From NCBI GenBank assembly GCA_019638475.1, contig JAHBTR010000002.1, forward strand, positions 62,001 through 126,000: DNA of 64,000 nt, written 5' to 3'. The translations under genes were made by a program, and so were the position numbers. This DNA is from Chitinophagaceae bacterium (GTDB taxonomy: Bacteria; Bacteroidota; Bacteroidia; Chitinophagales; Chitinophagaceae). How positions within the stretch are numbered: position 1 is the stretch's first letter; each line of letters opens with the position of its first letter. The notes under the pieces were generated by a model, which was not told the origin of the DNA, did not search any database, and saw only the letters and a program-made list of their open reading frames with translations. Shown here one piece after another: positions 19,258 through 28,647 of this stretch.

Positions 19258-20367
19258 ATGAATAACTTAAAATTTGCCTTCTTTTTATTTTGCTTAGCAG
19301 CAAATATTCATTTGACTTACGCTCAAAGTAATGATGAGTTGAGTGATGCTAATTTTTCGGCATACAACAATTTTGATTTTGTTGCAGGAAAAAAGATTCT
19401 CTTTTATGATGATTTTTCAAATACTTTGACAAAATGGAAAGTTATTGAATATGATGCTGCCGATGATGTAGAATCGCCTGGTGTAAAAAACATTACCAAT
19501 GATGAATCGTTTTGGTTTAAAGTACCAAGAAAAGGTTTGTTCTTTCCGTTAAATAGTAAAACATTACCCGAAGAATTTTCCATAGAGTTCGATATGTGGG
19601 CAGATGTAGATAGGATGAGTGAGATGGAAAGTGGGCTACTTGTCATTTTTGTGAGTAACAAGAAAAACAGAGAGGAATATAGTATTCATTTTGATGAAAA
19701 CCCACAGATTCAGTTAGACATTCACCCGTCTCAGGAGTTGCTTTATTGTATTGCTTCAAAAGAAAATGCTGACGATCGTGTATTGGTAAGAAAAGATTTA
19801 AAAAATGGTTGGAGTGTCGGTAAAACGCATCGTATATCAATTTCACGCAACAAGACACACATTAAATTGTACGTTGATGAAAAAAAATTTATTGACTTGC
19901 CTAATGGACTACCAAAGAAAGGAACATATACGCTTATCCTAAGTACTAATATGTGGGGAGACGGATTATATTTTACAAACTTCAAATTGGCAGAAGGACT
20001 TGAACTACCAACTAAATTAGATAATGAAGGTAAATTCGTAACGAACGCTATTTATTTTAACGTAAACTCATCTCAAATAAAACCGGAATCTTGGGCTGCT
20101 TTAAGTCAAGCGGCAACAGTCATAAAATCTGCACAAGGAAAAATTACTATCATAGGACACACTGATAGCGATGGTAGTGATGATGCTAATCTTATTCTGT
20201 CAAAAAAACGAGCAGAAGCCGTAAAGCGAGCATTGGTCAAAAATTTTGATATTGATGCAAATAGATTGCTTACAGACGGAAAGGGTGAGGCAGTACCAAT
20301 TGATAACAATAGCACACCTGAAGGAAAAGCAAACAACCGCAGAGTAGAGTTTGTGCTAACTAAATAG
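19258..20367 (+). CDS. OmpA-family protein with an N-terminal jelly-roll domain
   Basis: Exported peptidoglycan-binding protein. A signal peptide (ending LTYAQ, residue ~22) is followed by a LamG/concanavalin-like beta-sandwich (YDDFSNTLTKWKV... FSIEFDMWAD, ~residues 45-235) and a C-terminal OmpA domain with GHTDSDGSDDANLILSKKRAEAVK and NRRVEFVL, the residues that grip meso-diaminopimelate. No beta-barrel is present. The gene is bounded on both sides by related attC-like repeats, so it looks like a single-gene cassette. A TAAATTTG box ends five bases before the ATG, so the message may be nearly leaderless. Confidence 0.85.
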   Translation: MNNLKFAFFLFCLAANIHLTYAQSNDELSDANFSAYNNFDFVAGKKILFYDDFSNTLTKWKVIEYDAADDVESPGVKNITNDESFWFKVPRKGLFFPLNSKTLPEEFSIEFDMWADVDRMSEMESGLLVIFVSNKKNREEYSIHFDENPQIQLDIHPSQELLYCIASKENADDRVLVRKDLKNGWSVGKTHRISISRNKTHIKLYVDEKKFIDLPNGLPKKGTYTLILSTNMWGDGLYFTNFKLAEGLELPTKLDNEGKFVTNAIYFNVNSSQIKPESWAALSQAATVIKSAQGKITIIGHTDSDGSDDANLILSKKRAEAVKRALVKNFDIDANRLLTDGKGEAVPIDNNSTPEGKANNRRVEFVLTK

Positions 20368-20382
20368 TAACTAAAATGCTCA

Positions 20383-20516
20383 GCTACCAACACCGTATTG
20401 CCAATAGTTGGGCTGAATGGCTTTGCATCAATGGAAGTGCAAGATTCAACATTCGTTCTTCTATTAAACTTTAGTGCTAAAAACCACCACAAACGTCAAG
20501 CCCCGAACTGTTGTGC
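20383..20516 (+). repeat. attC-like folded repeat, copy 2
   Basis: Begins GCTACCAACA 15 nt after the OmpA stop and ends GAACTGTTGTGC. It shares the order and orientation of copy 1 and aligns with it best over 20450-20513. It contains the perfect palindrome TTTAGTGCTAAA (20470-20481); a TTTAGTGCTAA string also occurs in copy 1 at 19128. Together the two copies form direct repeats around one gene. Confidence 0.5.
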
Positions 20517-20567
20517 AAATTATGTTTTTACATAAAGCTAATATAAAACTCTACAGAAGTTAATACT

Positions 20568-20632
20568 AAATATGTTTTCGGTATTGTACCAAAATAAATT
20601 GGTCTATTGTAGAAATCAAAATTCGTATAATA
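20568..20632 (+). repeat. Short palindromic-ended dispersed repeat, copy 1
   Basis: The 54-nt segment 20579-20632 matches the reverse complement of 53459-53511 at about 47 of 54 positions, with the right-hand 27 nt identical apart from one indel. Its ends (ATTGTACCAA... and TTCGTATAAT) are near-inverted repeats. The adjoining 18 nt, 20568-20585, also match 53551-53568 (17 of 18). The remaining bases up to the next gene (20633-20890) hold no feature I can recognise. Confidence 0.6.
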
Positions 20633-20890
20633 TACATTCTCAAAAAAACACACTTAGTTAAAGCCATATAAATAAGTTAGAATAAGAATGGCTAAAAGTG
20701 TATAACCTCAACGGATAGATAATTTTTTTAACATTTTAACGTTTTTCACTTATATTTTCTGTATGTAAACTATGTTTCACCGAAATTTGTAAGCAACTTA
20801 TATTGTTTACACAGCATCTTTTATATTTAGTCATAATAGGGTATTTAATTTTTTTTGAATAATACCCTGCTTTAAAAATTTAATTGAGAT

Positions 20891-23800
20891 ATGAAGCATT
20901 TGATACTTTTGGTTTTTGTAGGGTTTTTAGGCATAGCAGCTACATCTCAACCTTTGAGAAATGAATGGATAGATTATTCTAAAACTTACTATAAATTTAA
21001 AGTAGATTTTGGCCTTAATCCTACTACTTTACAACCTATTAGAAAAAAATTAGTTCGTATTAATCAAGCACAATTAGTAGCATCTGGTTTAGGCAATATT
21101 CCTGCAGAGCATCTTCAATTATTTAGAAATGGAACAGAAGTGCCTATTTATACATCTGTAGCTACAGGTTTATTAGGTGTTACAGATTATATTGAATTTT
21201 GGGGAGAAATTAATGATGGAAAATTAGACAGAGATTTATATAGGAATCCAGATTTTCAACTATCAGATATTTGGAGTTTGCAAGAAGATAATGGTACTTA
21301 TTTTTTAACTGTAAATACTACTGCTAATAAACGATTAATCAATACTACCAATAATGTAGCAGGCAATACACTACCCCCAACATTGTATTTTATGGATACA
21401 GCAGTTTATACCCAACGTCAGCAGAGGTATGAAGGTTTTGCTGTTACTTCTACTCAGCTTTTACATTCTTCTTCTTACGATAGAGGTGAAGGTTATGCTA
21501 CACGTCCAATTAGACCTTTATATAGCTCATGTGGTCAAGTAGCTTTTAATATAGGTTTTACAGATTTAAAACCATATTTAGCAGGTCCATCAATGACATT
21601 AAAAGTAAATACAGTAGGTAGTGCCAATAATCCAAGAACTATTTTAGTACAACTGAATGGAGATGATGTAAGTAATTATCAAATGGATTATTACAATTAT
21701 GCAAAAATTGTAGAAATAGGTATTGATGTCAATAAAATTGCTTCTGGTTCTGCTACCATAAGGCATAATAACCAAAGCCCCATAGATTGTGATGAGTTTA
21801 GATTACTGAGAGATGAATTAATTTATCCAAGAACATTAGATGGCAATAATAAAACAAGTTTAGAAGTTTATTTACCTGCAACAGCTTCTGGTCATTATTT
21901 AAAATTTTATAATTTTAATGCAGGTACCAATCCACCTATTTTATATGATATAACAAATGGTAAAAGATATATAGGTGATATGTCTATTACAGATACTATT
22001 CAATTTGTAACACAACCTTCTTCTCAAAAATCTAACCTTGTTTTAGTAAATGAAGATGTAGCAAATGCTTTAGAAATTACTTCTTTAGAGCAAAGAAATT
22101 TTATCAATTATGGATTGGCTGCTAATCAGGGAAATTATATTATTATTTCCAATCCATTAATTTATGGAACAGGTGCTGATAATTATGTAGAACAATACAA
22201 ACAATATAGAAGTAGTGTACAAGGAGGAAACTATTCAGCTATTCTTGTAGATATTAATGAAATTACAGACCAGTTTGCTTTTGGTATTAAAAAACATCCT
22301 TTATCTATTAGAAATTTTTTGCGTTATGCAAGAGCCAATTTTGATACTATTCCAAAATATGTATTTATCATAGGCAAGGGATTAAATTATATTGAGTATA
22401 GAAATAATGAAAATGCTGCTGATATAGAATATCAAAACCTTGTTCCTACTTGGGGGCATCCTGCATCTGATAATTTATTAAGTGCCGAAGATAATTCAAG
22501 TGCTATACCTGCAACACCTATTGGCAGATTAAGTGCCATTTCTGCAACTGAAGTAGGAGATTATTTAGCCAAAGTAAAACAATACGATTCTGTACAACAA
22601 GCTCCTTTAGTAAATGCAGATGATAAACTATGGATGAAAAATGTGTTACAAGTAGCTGGTGCAGGCGATGCTAATATTGCCGATATTTTGACCCAATATT
22701 TAACAAAATATACAACCATTATACAAGACACAGCTTTTGGTGCATTGGTAAAAAATTATAACAAATTAGCTAACCCATCTGGCTATGCTGCATCAGTGGC
22801 AGATTTTAAAAACATGTATGAAAATGGGGCTTCATTAGTTACTTATTTTGGACATTCATCGGCAACAAATTTAGATTTTAATTTATCCAATCCATCTGCA
22901 TACAATAATCAATACAGGTATCCTATGTTTATTGTAAATGGATGCGATGCAGGAAACTTTTTTATATACGAACCACAAAGACTTAACTTAAAAACCACTA
23001 TTTCAGAAAAATTTGTTTTAGAGCCACAAGGAGGTTCTATTGGTTATTTAGCAACAACAGGTTTTGGTGCTTTAAATTATTTAGACTCTTTTACAACTGC
23101 ATTTTATACTGCATTAAGTACTACTTATTATAATAAACCTTTTGGAGAATCTGTAAAGCAAGGATTGATTGATGTATTAAACATTACAGGCAATAATGAT
23201 TTTTTTGCCAGATACCATGCAGAACAATTTATACTACATGGCGACCCTGCTATTAGATTAAATGGATTTGATGCTCCAGACTTTTTATTAAAACCAGAAA
23301 ATATTACCATCACTCCACAAAGAATTACAGTAGCCAAAGATTCTTTTTATGCAGAAATAAAAATTTATAATGTAGGAAGAAAAGTAAATGATTCAATAGA
23401 TTTTAAACTTACCCGACAATTTCCTGATGGAAGTTCTGTAGTGGCTGTTGCTAAAAAAATTGCTCCTATTTCTTTTTCAGAAACAATCACTATTGCTTTG
23501 CCTATTGTATCTAACAGAGATAAAGGAACGACTATTTTAACTGCTGAAATAGATTATGCCAATAGCATTAATGAAATAGATGAGAATAACAATACTGCTA
23601 TTGTAACTGTAGAAATTGGTGATGATGATATAGTGCCTATTTATCCTTACAATTTTGCAATAGTTAATAATGCTAATTTTAAATTAGCTGCTTCTACTGC
23701 CAATCCTTTAGACACACTTAAAACATATATTGTAGAAGTTGATACAACTACTTTTTTCAATTCACCATTAAAATATACATCATCAAAAGCATCTGTTGGT

Positions 23801-25768
23801 GGTGTGGTAGAATTTGATTATGGTGTAACATTAAATCCTAATACTACTTATTATTGGAGGGTTTCTGCACAAGGAAGTAGCTATTGGAATACAGCTTCTT
23901 TTACTTATAAAAATTCGCCTGATATTGGTTTTGAACAAAGACATTTTTATCAGCATACAGAAAGTATTTATGATGGCATGTCTTTAGACAGTAGCACCAG
24001 AAAATTACAATATGGTCATCAATTAAATAATTTATTTGTAACACATTCTATTTATCCATATAGTGGTACAGAAGACCAGCATTTTAGTATTAAAGTAAAT
24101 GGTGTAGGTATTATAGCAAGTGCTTGTGTAGGTAATTCTTTACTTATTAATGTGTTTGATACTTTGAAGTTTACACCTTGGGAAAATACAACCAATCCTT
24201 TTGGTGCAGCAACTACTTGTCAAGAAACCAGAAAATATAATTTTGAGTATGAATATATATATTCTAATACAAGAAATAATGCTAAACAATTTTTAGAATC
24301 AGTACCAGATGGTACTATTATAGCAGTGCGTATGGTGTATGATGGAGCAAGTGTTTGGGCAAATGATTGGGCTGATGATACTTTAATTTATGGTGCTAAC
24401 AATACATTATATCATTTTCTGAAAAATCAAGGATTGCCAATAGACTCCTTTTATAAACCAAGAACTTTTGGATTTATTTTCAAGAAAAATGATTCTGCAC
24501 ATTTTAGTCCTCATTATATGTTTAGTGATGGCTTATATGACAGAGTTATTTTTAATGCAGATTTTAATATTAATGATACAACAGGTTTTGCTACATCGCC
24601 AAAATTTGGACCAGCAAAATCTTGGAAAAATGTATTATGGAATGGTGTAGGAAATGGTACAAGCTATGCTAAAATGGATGTTATAGGAATAGATGCTAAT
24701 GGCATAGAAACCAAACTTTATACAAATATTGATACACTACAAACCAGCTTTAATATTGATACTTTAAGTGCCACACAATATCCTTACTTAAAATTAAGTA
24801 TGAGAAATCAGGATTCTGTTCATGCAGTTCCTTATCAATTAAATAATTGGGGAATAGAATATGTAGGAGCACCAGAAGGTGCTATGGCTCCTAATTTGCA
24901 TTACAATATTCCAGATTCTATAGGTCTAATTACATCTTATGGAAGTGATACATTAAAAGGTAGTGTAGCATTTAAAAATGTAAGTAAAGAAAATTTTGAC
25001 AGCCTTACAGTAAAAGTAGTATTAACCAATTTAAGATTGGGTAATGTTTATACTTATGAATTACCAAAAACAAAACCATTAATGGCTGGCGATACTGTAC
25101 ACATTCATTTTGAAATTGATGCCTCATTAATGCCACAAGATGAATATAATTTTTATTTAGTTGTCAATGAAAATGCAGCACAACCAGAGCAATTTTTATT
25201 TAATAACTATTTATATAAATACATTTATTTTAAAACAGGTCAAATAGTGCCTGTAAGAATTATCAACTTTACAGCAAAAGCCAATGGAGCAGGTACAGAT
25301 ATTTCATGGCAAGTGGCAGATGAAATTAATGTAAATGCTTATCAGGTAGAGCATAGTACCAATGCTATTAATTTTAAACCAATAGGCAATGTAGAAGCCA
25401 AAGGTGCTAACCATTATTTCTATTATCATACAAACCCTATTATTGGAAAAAATTATTACAGATTAAAAACCATTAATAATGATGGTAGTTTTGCTTACTC
25501 AACTATTCAGTTGGTGAATTTTAAGAAAGGTATTGTAGTAAATGTTTATCCCAATCCTGTATCAAAATTATTGAACATAGCAGTTAGCAATAACAACAAT
25601 ACTACTGCTACTCATTTAAAACTTTACAATAGTTTTGGACAATTATTATTTACTGAAAAATTTTCAGCAAATACACAAATAGACATGAGTAAATATGCAG
25701 CAGGAGTTTATTTATTAAATGTTTTTGATGGAGAAAAATTACAAACATTTAGAATACAAAAACAATAA
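20891..25768 (+). CDS. PorU2-like C25-family peptidase with T9SS sorting domain
   Basis: A 1625-residue exported protein related to gingipains and the T9SS sortase PorU. A signal peptide is followed by a beta-rich N-domain, then a C25 peptidase domain in which the His/Cys pair is visible: H655 in YFGHSSATN and C685 in VNGCDAG. Downstream are Ig-like/CARDB-like beta domains (for example residues ~800-910), and the last ~75 residues are a type A T9SS sorting domain (VYPNPVSKLLNIAV...AAGVYLLNVF). PorU itself cleaves such tails; this longer form is usually labelled PorU2 and its substrate is unknown. It stands alone and ends in a strong terminator pair. Confidence 0.88.
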   Translation: MKHLILLVFVGFLGIAATSQPLRNEWIDYSKTYYKFKVDFGLNPTTLQPIRKKLVRINQAQLVASGLGNIPAEHLQLFRNGTEVPIYTSVATGLLGVTDYIEFWGEINDGKLDRDLYRNPDFQLSDIWSLQEDNGTYFLTVNTTANKRLINTTNNVAGNTLPPTLYFMDTAVYTQRQQRYEGFAVTSTQLLHSSSYDRGEGYATRPIRPLYSSCGQVAFNIGFTDLKPYLAGPSMTLKVNTVGSANNPRTILVQLNGDDVSNYQMDYYNYAKIVEIGIDVNKIASGSATIRHNNQSPIDCDEFRLLRDELIYPRTLDGNNKTSLEVYLPATASGHYLKFYNFNAGTNPPILYDITNGKRYIGDMSITDTIQFVTQPSSQKSNLVLVNEDVANALEITSLEQRNFINYGLAANQGNYIIISNPLIYGTGADNYVEQYKQYRSSVQGGNYSAILVDINEITDQFAFGIKKHPLSIRNFLRYARANFDTIPKYVFIIGKGLNYIEYRNNENAADIEYQNLVPTWGHPASDNLLSAEDNSSAIPATPIGRLSAISATEVGDYLAKVKQYDSVQQAPLVNADDKLWMKNVLQVAGAGDANIADILTQYLTKYTTIIQDTAFGALVKNYNKLANPSGYAASVADFKNMYENGASLVTYFGHSSATNLDFNLSNPSAYNNQYRYPMFIVNGCDAGNFFIYEPQRLNLKTTISEKFVLEPQGGSIGYLATTGFGALNYLDSFTTAFYTALSTTYYNKPFGESVKQGLIDVLNITGNNDFFARYHAEQFILHGDPAIRLNGFDAPDFLLKPENITITPQRITVAKDSFYAEIKIYNVGRKVNDSIDFKLTRQFPDGSSVVAVAKKIAPISFSETITIALPIVSNRDKGTTILTAEIDYANSINEIDENNNTAIVTVEIGDDDIVPIYPYNFAIVNNANFKLAASTANPLDTLKTYIVEVDTTTFFNSPLKYTSSKASVGGVVEFDYGVTLNPNTTYYWRVSAQGSSYWNTASFTYKNSPDIGFEQRHFYQHTESIYDGMSLDSSTRKLQYGHQLNNLFVTHSIYPYSGTEDQHFSIKVNGVGIIASACVGNSLLINVFDTLKFTPWENTTNPFGAATTCQETRKYNFEYEYIYSNTRNNAKQFLESVPDGTIIAVRMVYDGASVWANDWADDTLIYGANNTLYHFLKNQGLPIDSFYKPRTFGFIFKKNDSAHFSPHYMFSDGLYDRVIFNADFNINDTTGFATSPKFGPAKSWKNVLWNGVGNGTSYAKMDVIGIDANGIETKLYTNIDTLQTSFNIDTLSATQYPYLKLSMRNQDSVHAVPYQLNNWGIEYVGAPEGAMAPNLHYNIPDSIGLITSYGSDTLKGSVAFKNVSKENFDSLTVKVVLTNLRLGNVYTYELPKTKPLMAGDTVHIHFEIDASLMPQDEYNFYLVVNENAAQPEQFLFNNYLYKYIYFKTGQIVPVRIINFTAKANGAGTDISWQVADEINVNAYQVEHSTNAINFKPIGNVEAKGANHYFYYHTNPIIGKNYYRLKTINNDGSFAYSTIQLVNFKKGIVVNVYPNPVSKLLNIAVSNNNNTTATHLKLYNSFGQLLFTEKFSANTQIDMSKYAAGVYLLNVFDGEKLQTFRIQKQ

Positions 25769-25790
25769 AGGGAAATAAGACAAGTTCATA

Positions 25791-25817
25791 AAGGTTGCAG
25801 CAATGCAGCCTTTTATT
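25791..25817 (+). terminator. Terminator after the PorU2-like gene (first hairpin)
   Basis: A 9-bp stem AAGGTTGCA/TGCAGCCTT (25791-25799 with 25804-25812; one G-T pair) with a GCAA tetraloop and TTTATTA following on the plus strand, 23 nt after the stop. Confidence 0.7.
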
Positions 25818-25825
25818 ATAAAAAA

Positions 25826-25855
25826 AAGAAGATTGTTTGCAATCTTCTTTTTTTT
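25826..25855. terminator. Bidirectional terminator between PorU2-like gene and queA
   Basis: A perfect 9-bp stem AAGAAGATT/AATCTTCTT (25826-25834 with 25841-25849), with an A-run on the left and a T-run on the right, so it can act on both converging transcripts (PorU2-like gene and queA). Confidence 0.85.
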
Positions 25856-25882
25856 ATAAAATAAATAGAGCTTTTTACAATA

Positions 25883-26932
25883 CTATATAACTAATAAAGC
25901 ATCTCCATAACTAAAAAATCTATATTTATCTTTAATAGCTTTTTGGTAAGCTGCCATAGCTAAATCATAACCTGCAAAAGCACAGGTCATAATTAATAAA
26001 CTTGTTTTTGGTAAATGAAAATTTGTTACCAAACTATCTGCAATACTAAAATTATAAGGAGGATGAATAAAGTGATTAGTCCATCCTTCACTTGCTTTTA
26101 AATATTTTTGAGCAGTAAAATTAGTTTCTAAAGCCCTCATAGTAGTTGTACCAATAGCACAAATACGATGTTCAGTATCTTTGGCTTTATTTACAATTTT
26201 TACAGCTTCTTCGGGTATATTGTAATATTCTGCATCCATTTTATGCTTACTCAAATCTTCTACTTCAATAGGTCTAAAAGTGCCTAATCCTGTATGTAAA
26301 GTAATTTCTGCAAAACGTATTCCTTTAATTTCACAACGCTTAATCAATTCTTTACTAAAGTGCAATCCTGCTGTTGGTGCAGCTACAGCTCCTTCATATC
26401 TTGCATAAACTGTTTGATAGCGTTCTTTATCTTCCTCATCTGGTTTACGTTTTATGTATTTTGGTAATGGAGTTTCGCCTAAGTGGTCTAACATTTTTTT
26501 AAAACTTTCATCATCTCCTTCCCATAAAAATTTTATGGTTCTTCCTCTGCTGGTTGTGTTATCAATTACTTCTGCTACCAACTCTTCACTTTCGCCAAAA
26601 TATAATTTATTACCTACCCTTATTTTTCGTGCAGGGTCAACAATTACATCCCATAAACGATTTTGTACATTAAGTTCTCTTAATAAGAAAACTTCAATTT
26701 TAGCACCTGTTTTTTCTTTTCGTCCATACATTCTGGCAGAAAAAACTTTGGTATTATTTACTACAAATACATCTTTATCGTCAAAATAGTCAAGAATGTT
26801 ATAGAAATGCTTGTTTTCCATAACGCCTGTTTTACGATTAACTACTAATAACCTACTATCTTCACGTCTTTTAGTAGGATTTTGTGCAATAAGATTTAAA
26901 GGTAAGTCGTACCTGAATTGAGATAATTTCAT
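25883..26932 (-). CDS. queA: S-adenosylmethionine:tRNA ribosyltransferase-isomerase QueA
   Basis: Transfers and isomerises the ribosyl part of AdoMet onto preQ1 in tRNA, giving epoxyqueuosine at the wobble position. The start [19 protein letters not shown] and the downstream segments [27 protein letters not shown] and [13 protein letters not shown] are characteristic of QueA. Length (349 aa) is normal. It has its own promoter at 26967-26998 and a shared terminator. Unlike some genomes, no tgt gene is adjacent. Confidence 0.97.
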   Translation of the reverse strand: MKLSQFRYDLPLNLIAQNPTKRREDSRLLVVNRKTGVMENKHFYNILDYFDDKDVFVVNNTKVFSARMYGRKEKTGAKIEVFLLRELNVQNRLWDVIVDPARKIRVGNKLYFGESEELVAEVIDNTTSRGRTIKFLWEGDDESFKKMLDHLGETPLPKYIKRKPDEEDKERYQTVYARYEGAVAAPTAGLHFSKELIKRCEIKGIRFAEITLHTGLGTFRPIEVEDLSKHKMDAEYYNIPEEAVKIVNKAKDTEHRICAIGTTTMRALETNFTAQKYLKASEGWTNHFIHPPYNFSIADSLVTNFHLPKTSLLIMTCAFAGYDLAMAAYQKAIKDKYRFFSYGDALLVI

Positions 26933-26966
26933 GTTACGGCATGATTTAATGAATAATGAAAGGCTG

Positions 26967-26998
26967 CAAAGGTATCATTTATTATTGAAAATTTCCAA
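26967..26998 (-). promoter_or_regulatory. Bacteroidota-type promoter of queA
   Basis: On the minus strand, TTG (26996-26998) is separated by 21 nt from TACCTTTG (26967-26974), matching the TTG-N(17-23)-TAnnTTTG consensus. The predicted start site gives a leader of about 30 nt before the queA ATG. Confidence 0.6.
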
Positions 26999-27045
26999 AC
27001 AAATATTCTTATCCTTTGAAAAAGGAAGACTTCTGTTTAATGAAA

Positions 27046-27909
27046 TTACTGATTGATAACTGCTTTTAAACTCATATCTAAGCTAACTGCTTGATGTATT
27101 AAACCTCCTACACTTACAAAATCTACTCCTGTAGCTGCATAAGATTGAATAGTGTTTATATTAATACCACCACTTGCTTCTGTTTCAAAACGATGCTGAA
27201 TTATCTGCACTGCTTTTTGAACCTGCTCTGGAGTAAAATTGTCTAACATTATTCTACTCACTTTTCCTTCTCCTATGGCACAAACTTTTTCAACATCTTC
27301 TATGCTTCTTGTTTCTACTTCAATTTTTAAAGCTGGTTTTTTATTTGTTACATATTGCCATGCTTTTTCAATAGCATTTTCTATACCACCTGCATAATCT
27401 ATATGATTGTCTTTTAGCATAATCATATCATATAATCCAAATCTATGGTTTATACCACCACCAATTTTTACAGCTTCTTTTTCTAACAGTCTAAAATTGG
27501 GTGTTGTTTTTCTGGTATCTAATAATTTGGTATGAAAGCCTTTTAATTTTTCTGTATAAGTGTGTGTTAATGTAGCAATACCACTCATACGTTGCATACA
27601 ATTTAATACCAATCTTTCACAAGTAAGTATTGTATGAATAGATGCTTCTACTTCAAAGGCTTTATCTCCTACTTGCATAGCTTCTCCATCTTGTTTATAG
27701 GGGGTAAAAACAGTAGAAGGTTCTATTTGTTTAAATATTTTTTCTGCAACCGAAACACCTGCTAAAATACCTGCTTGCTTAATTTTTAAAACTGCTTTTC
27801 CTTGTTTATTGGCAGGAATACAACTTAGGGTACTATGGTCTCCATCACCTACATCTTCTTGTAAGGCTTGTGTAATTAAAAACTGTAATTGATTATCAAA
27901 ATTTTGCAT
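27046..27909 (-). CDS. nadC: Nicotinate-nucleotide pyrophosphorylase (carboxylating) NadC
   Basis: Quinolinate phosphoribosyltransferase of de novo NAD synthesis. Visible are EDVGDGDHSTL near the N-terminus, the phosphoribosyl-site segment LNCMQRMSGIATLT, LLDTRKTTPNFRLLEKEAVKIGGG and IMLDNFTPEQV. The ATG at 27909 gives 287 residues, the family's usual size; the alternative upstream start (27951) would add 14 residues that overlap the divergent gene's leader. No nadA or nadB is nearby. Confidence 0.95.
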   Translation of the reverse strand: MQNFDNQLQFLITQALQEDVGDGDHSTLSCIPANKQGKAVLKIKQAGILAGVSVAEKIFKQIEPSTVFTPYKQDGEAMQVGDKAFEVEASIHTILTCERLVLNCMQRMSGIATLTHTYTEKLKGFHTKLLDTRKTTPNFRLLEKEAVKIGGGINHRFGLYDMIMLKDNHIDYAGGIENAIEKAWQYVTNKKPALKIEVETRSIEDVEKVCAIGEGKVSRIMLDNFTPEQVQKAVQIIQHRFETEASGGININTIQSYAATGVDFVSVGGLIHQAVSLDMSLKAVINQ

Positions 27910-27996
27910 GGTGCAAAGTAATGTCAACTTTTTATTTTTTACAACTTGCATCTTTTTTTAGTATTATTACATCTAATTAGGACAAATCCGTGCAAA

Positions 27997-28647
27997 ATGA
28001 AAACAAAAGTTATTTCATTACTGTTAGTTATTGTATTATGTACATCTGTTAATGCTCAACAAAAAAATGGGCTATATTTCACTGTAAATCCATTAGGAAT
28101 ACTTGAAATACAAGCTGCTTATGGTGCTGGTATAGGATATAGATTTAATGAACAATGGGAAGCATCTACAGAATATGCTCAATTAAAACCAAGTGTTTGG
28201 ATGGGTGAAGGAAAATACACTAATATTCAAGGATTTAAAACTACTTCTACTATAAAATATACTTTACATATAAATGAATATACTAACAGTAGAACTTTTG
28301 TAGGTGCAGAATTTAGATACAAACAATTTAGCTATGATGATGTAGCAGATTTTACCAACCTTACTACTGGTAAAACAATGAAAGAATATAATTTTAAAAA
28401 TACTACCCGAGTAAAAGGTTTTGCAGGTATTATTGGTAAACAATGGGATTTGGGCGAAAATAGCAGATGGGCTTTAGAACTTACAGCAGGTATTGGACTT
28501 AGATTTAAAAATATTCAAAGAGATAATACACCAGAAAATTCATTTATTGTTGCTACTGATACAGGTTTTGGAGAAACTCCTAACTATAAAGACAATCATA
28601 CTTCTGTGTATTTTCCTATAGGATTAAGGGTAATGATAAGGTTATAA
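27997..28647 (+). CDS. Small outer-membrane beta-barrel-like protein, unknown function
   Basis: A 216-residue exported protein. The ATG at 27997 gives a clear signal peptide (MKTKVISLLLVIVLCTSVNAQ); an earlier in-frame start at 27946 would bury it. The mature part alternates hydrophobic and polar residues with many aromatics and ends in FPIGLRVMIRL, the pattern of an 8-10-strand outer-membrane barrel with an aromatic/hydrophobic terminus. No named family is recognised. Its stop overlaps the end of the converging omega-amidase gene by six bases. Confidence 0.7.
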   Translation: MKTKVISLLLVIVLCTSVNAQQKNGLYFTVNPLGILEIQAAYGAGIGYRFNEQWEASTEYAQLKPSVWMGEGKYTNIQGFKTTSTIKYTLHINEYTNSRTFVGAEFRYKQFSYDDVADFTNLTTGKTMKEYNFKNTTRVKGFAGIIGKQWDLGENSRWALELTAGIGLRFKNIQRDNTPENSFIVATDTGFGETPNYKDNHTSVYFPIGLRVMIRL

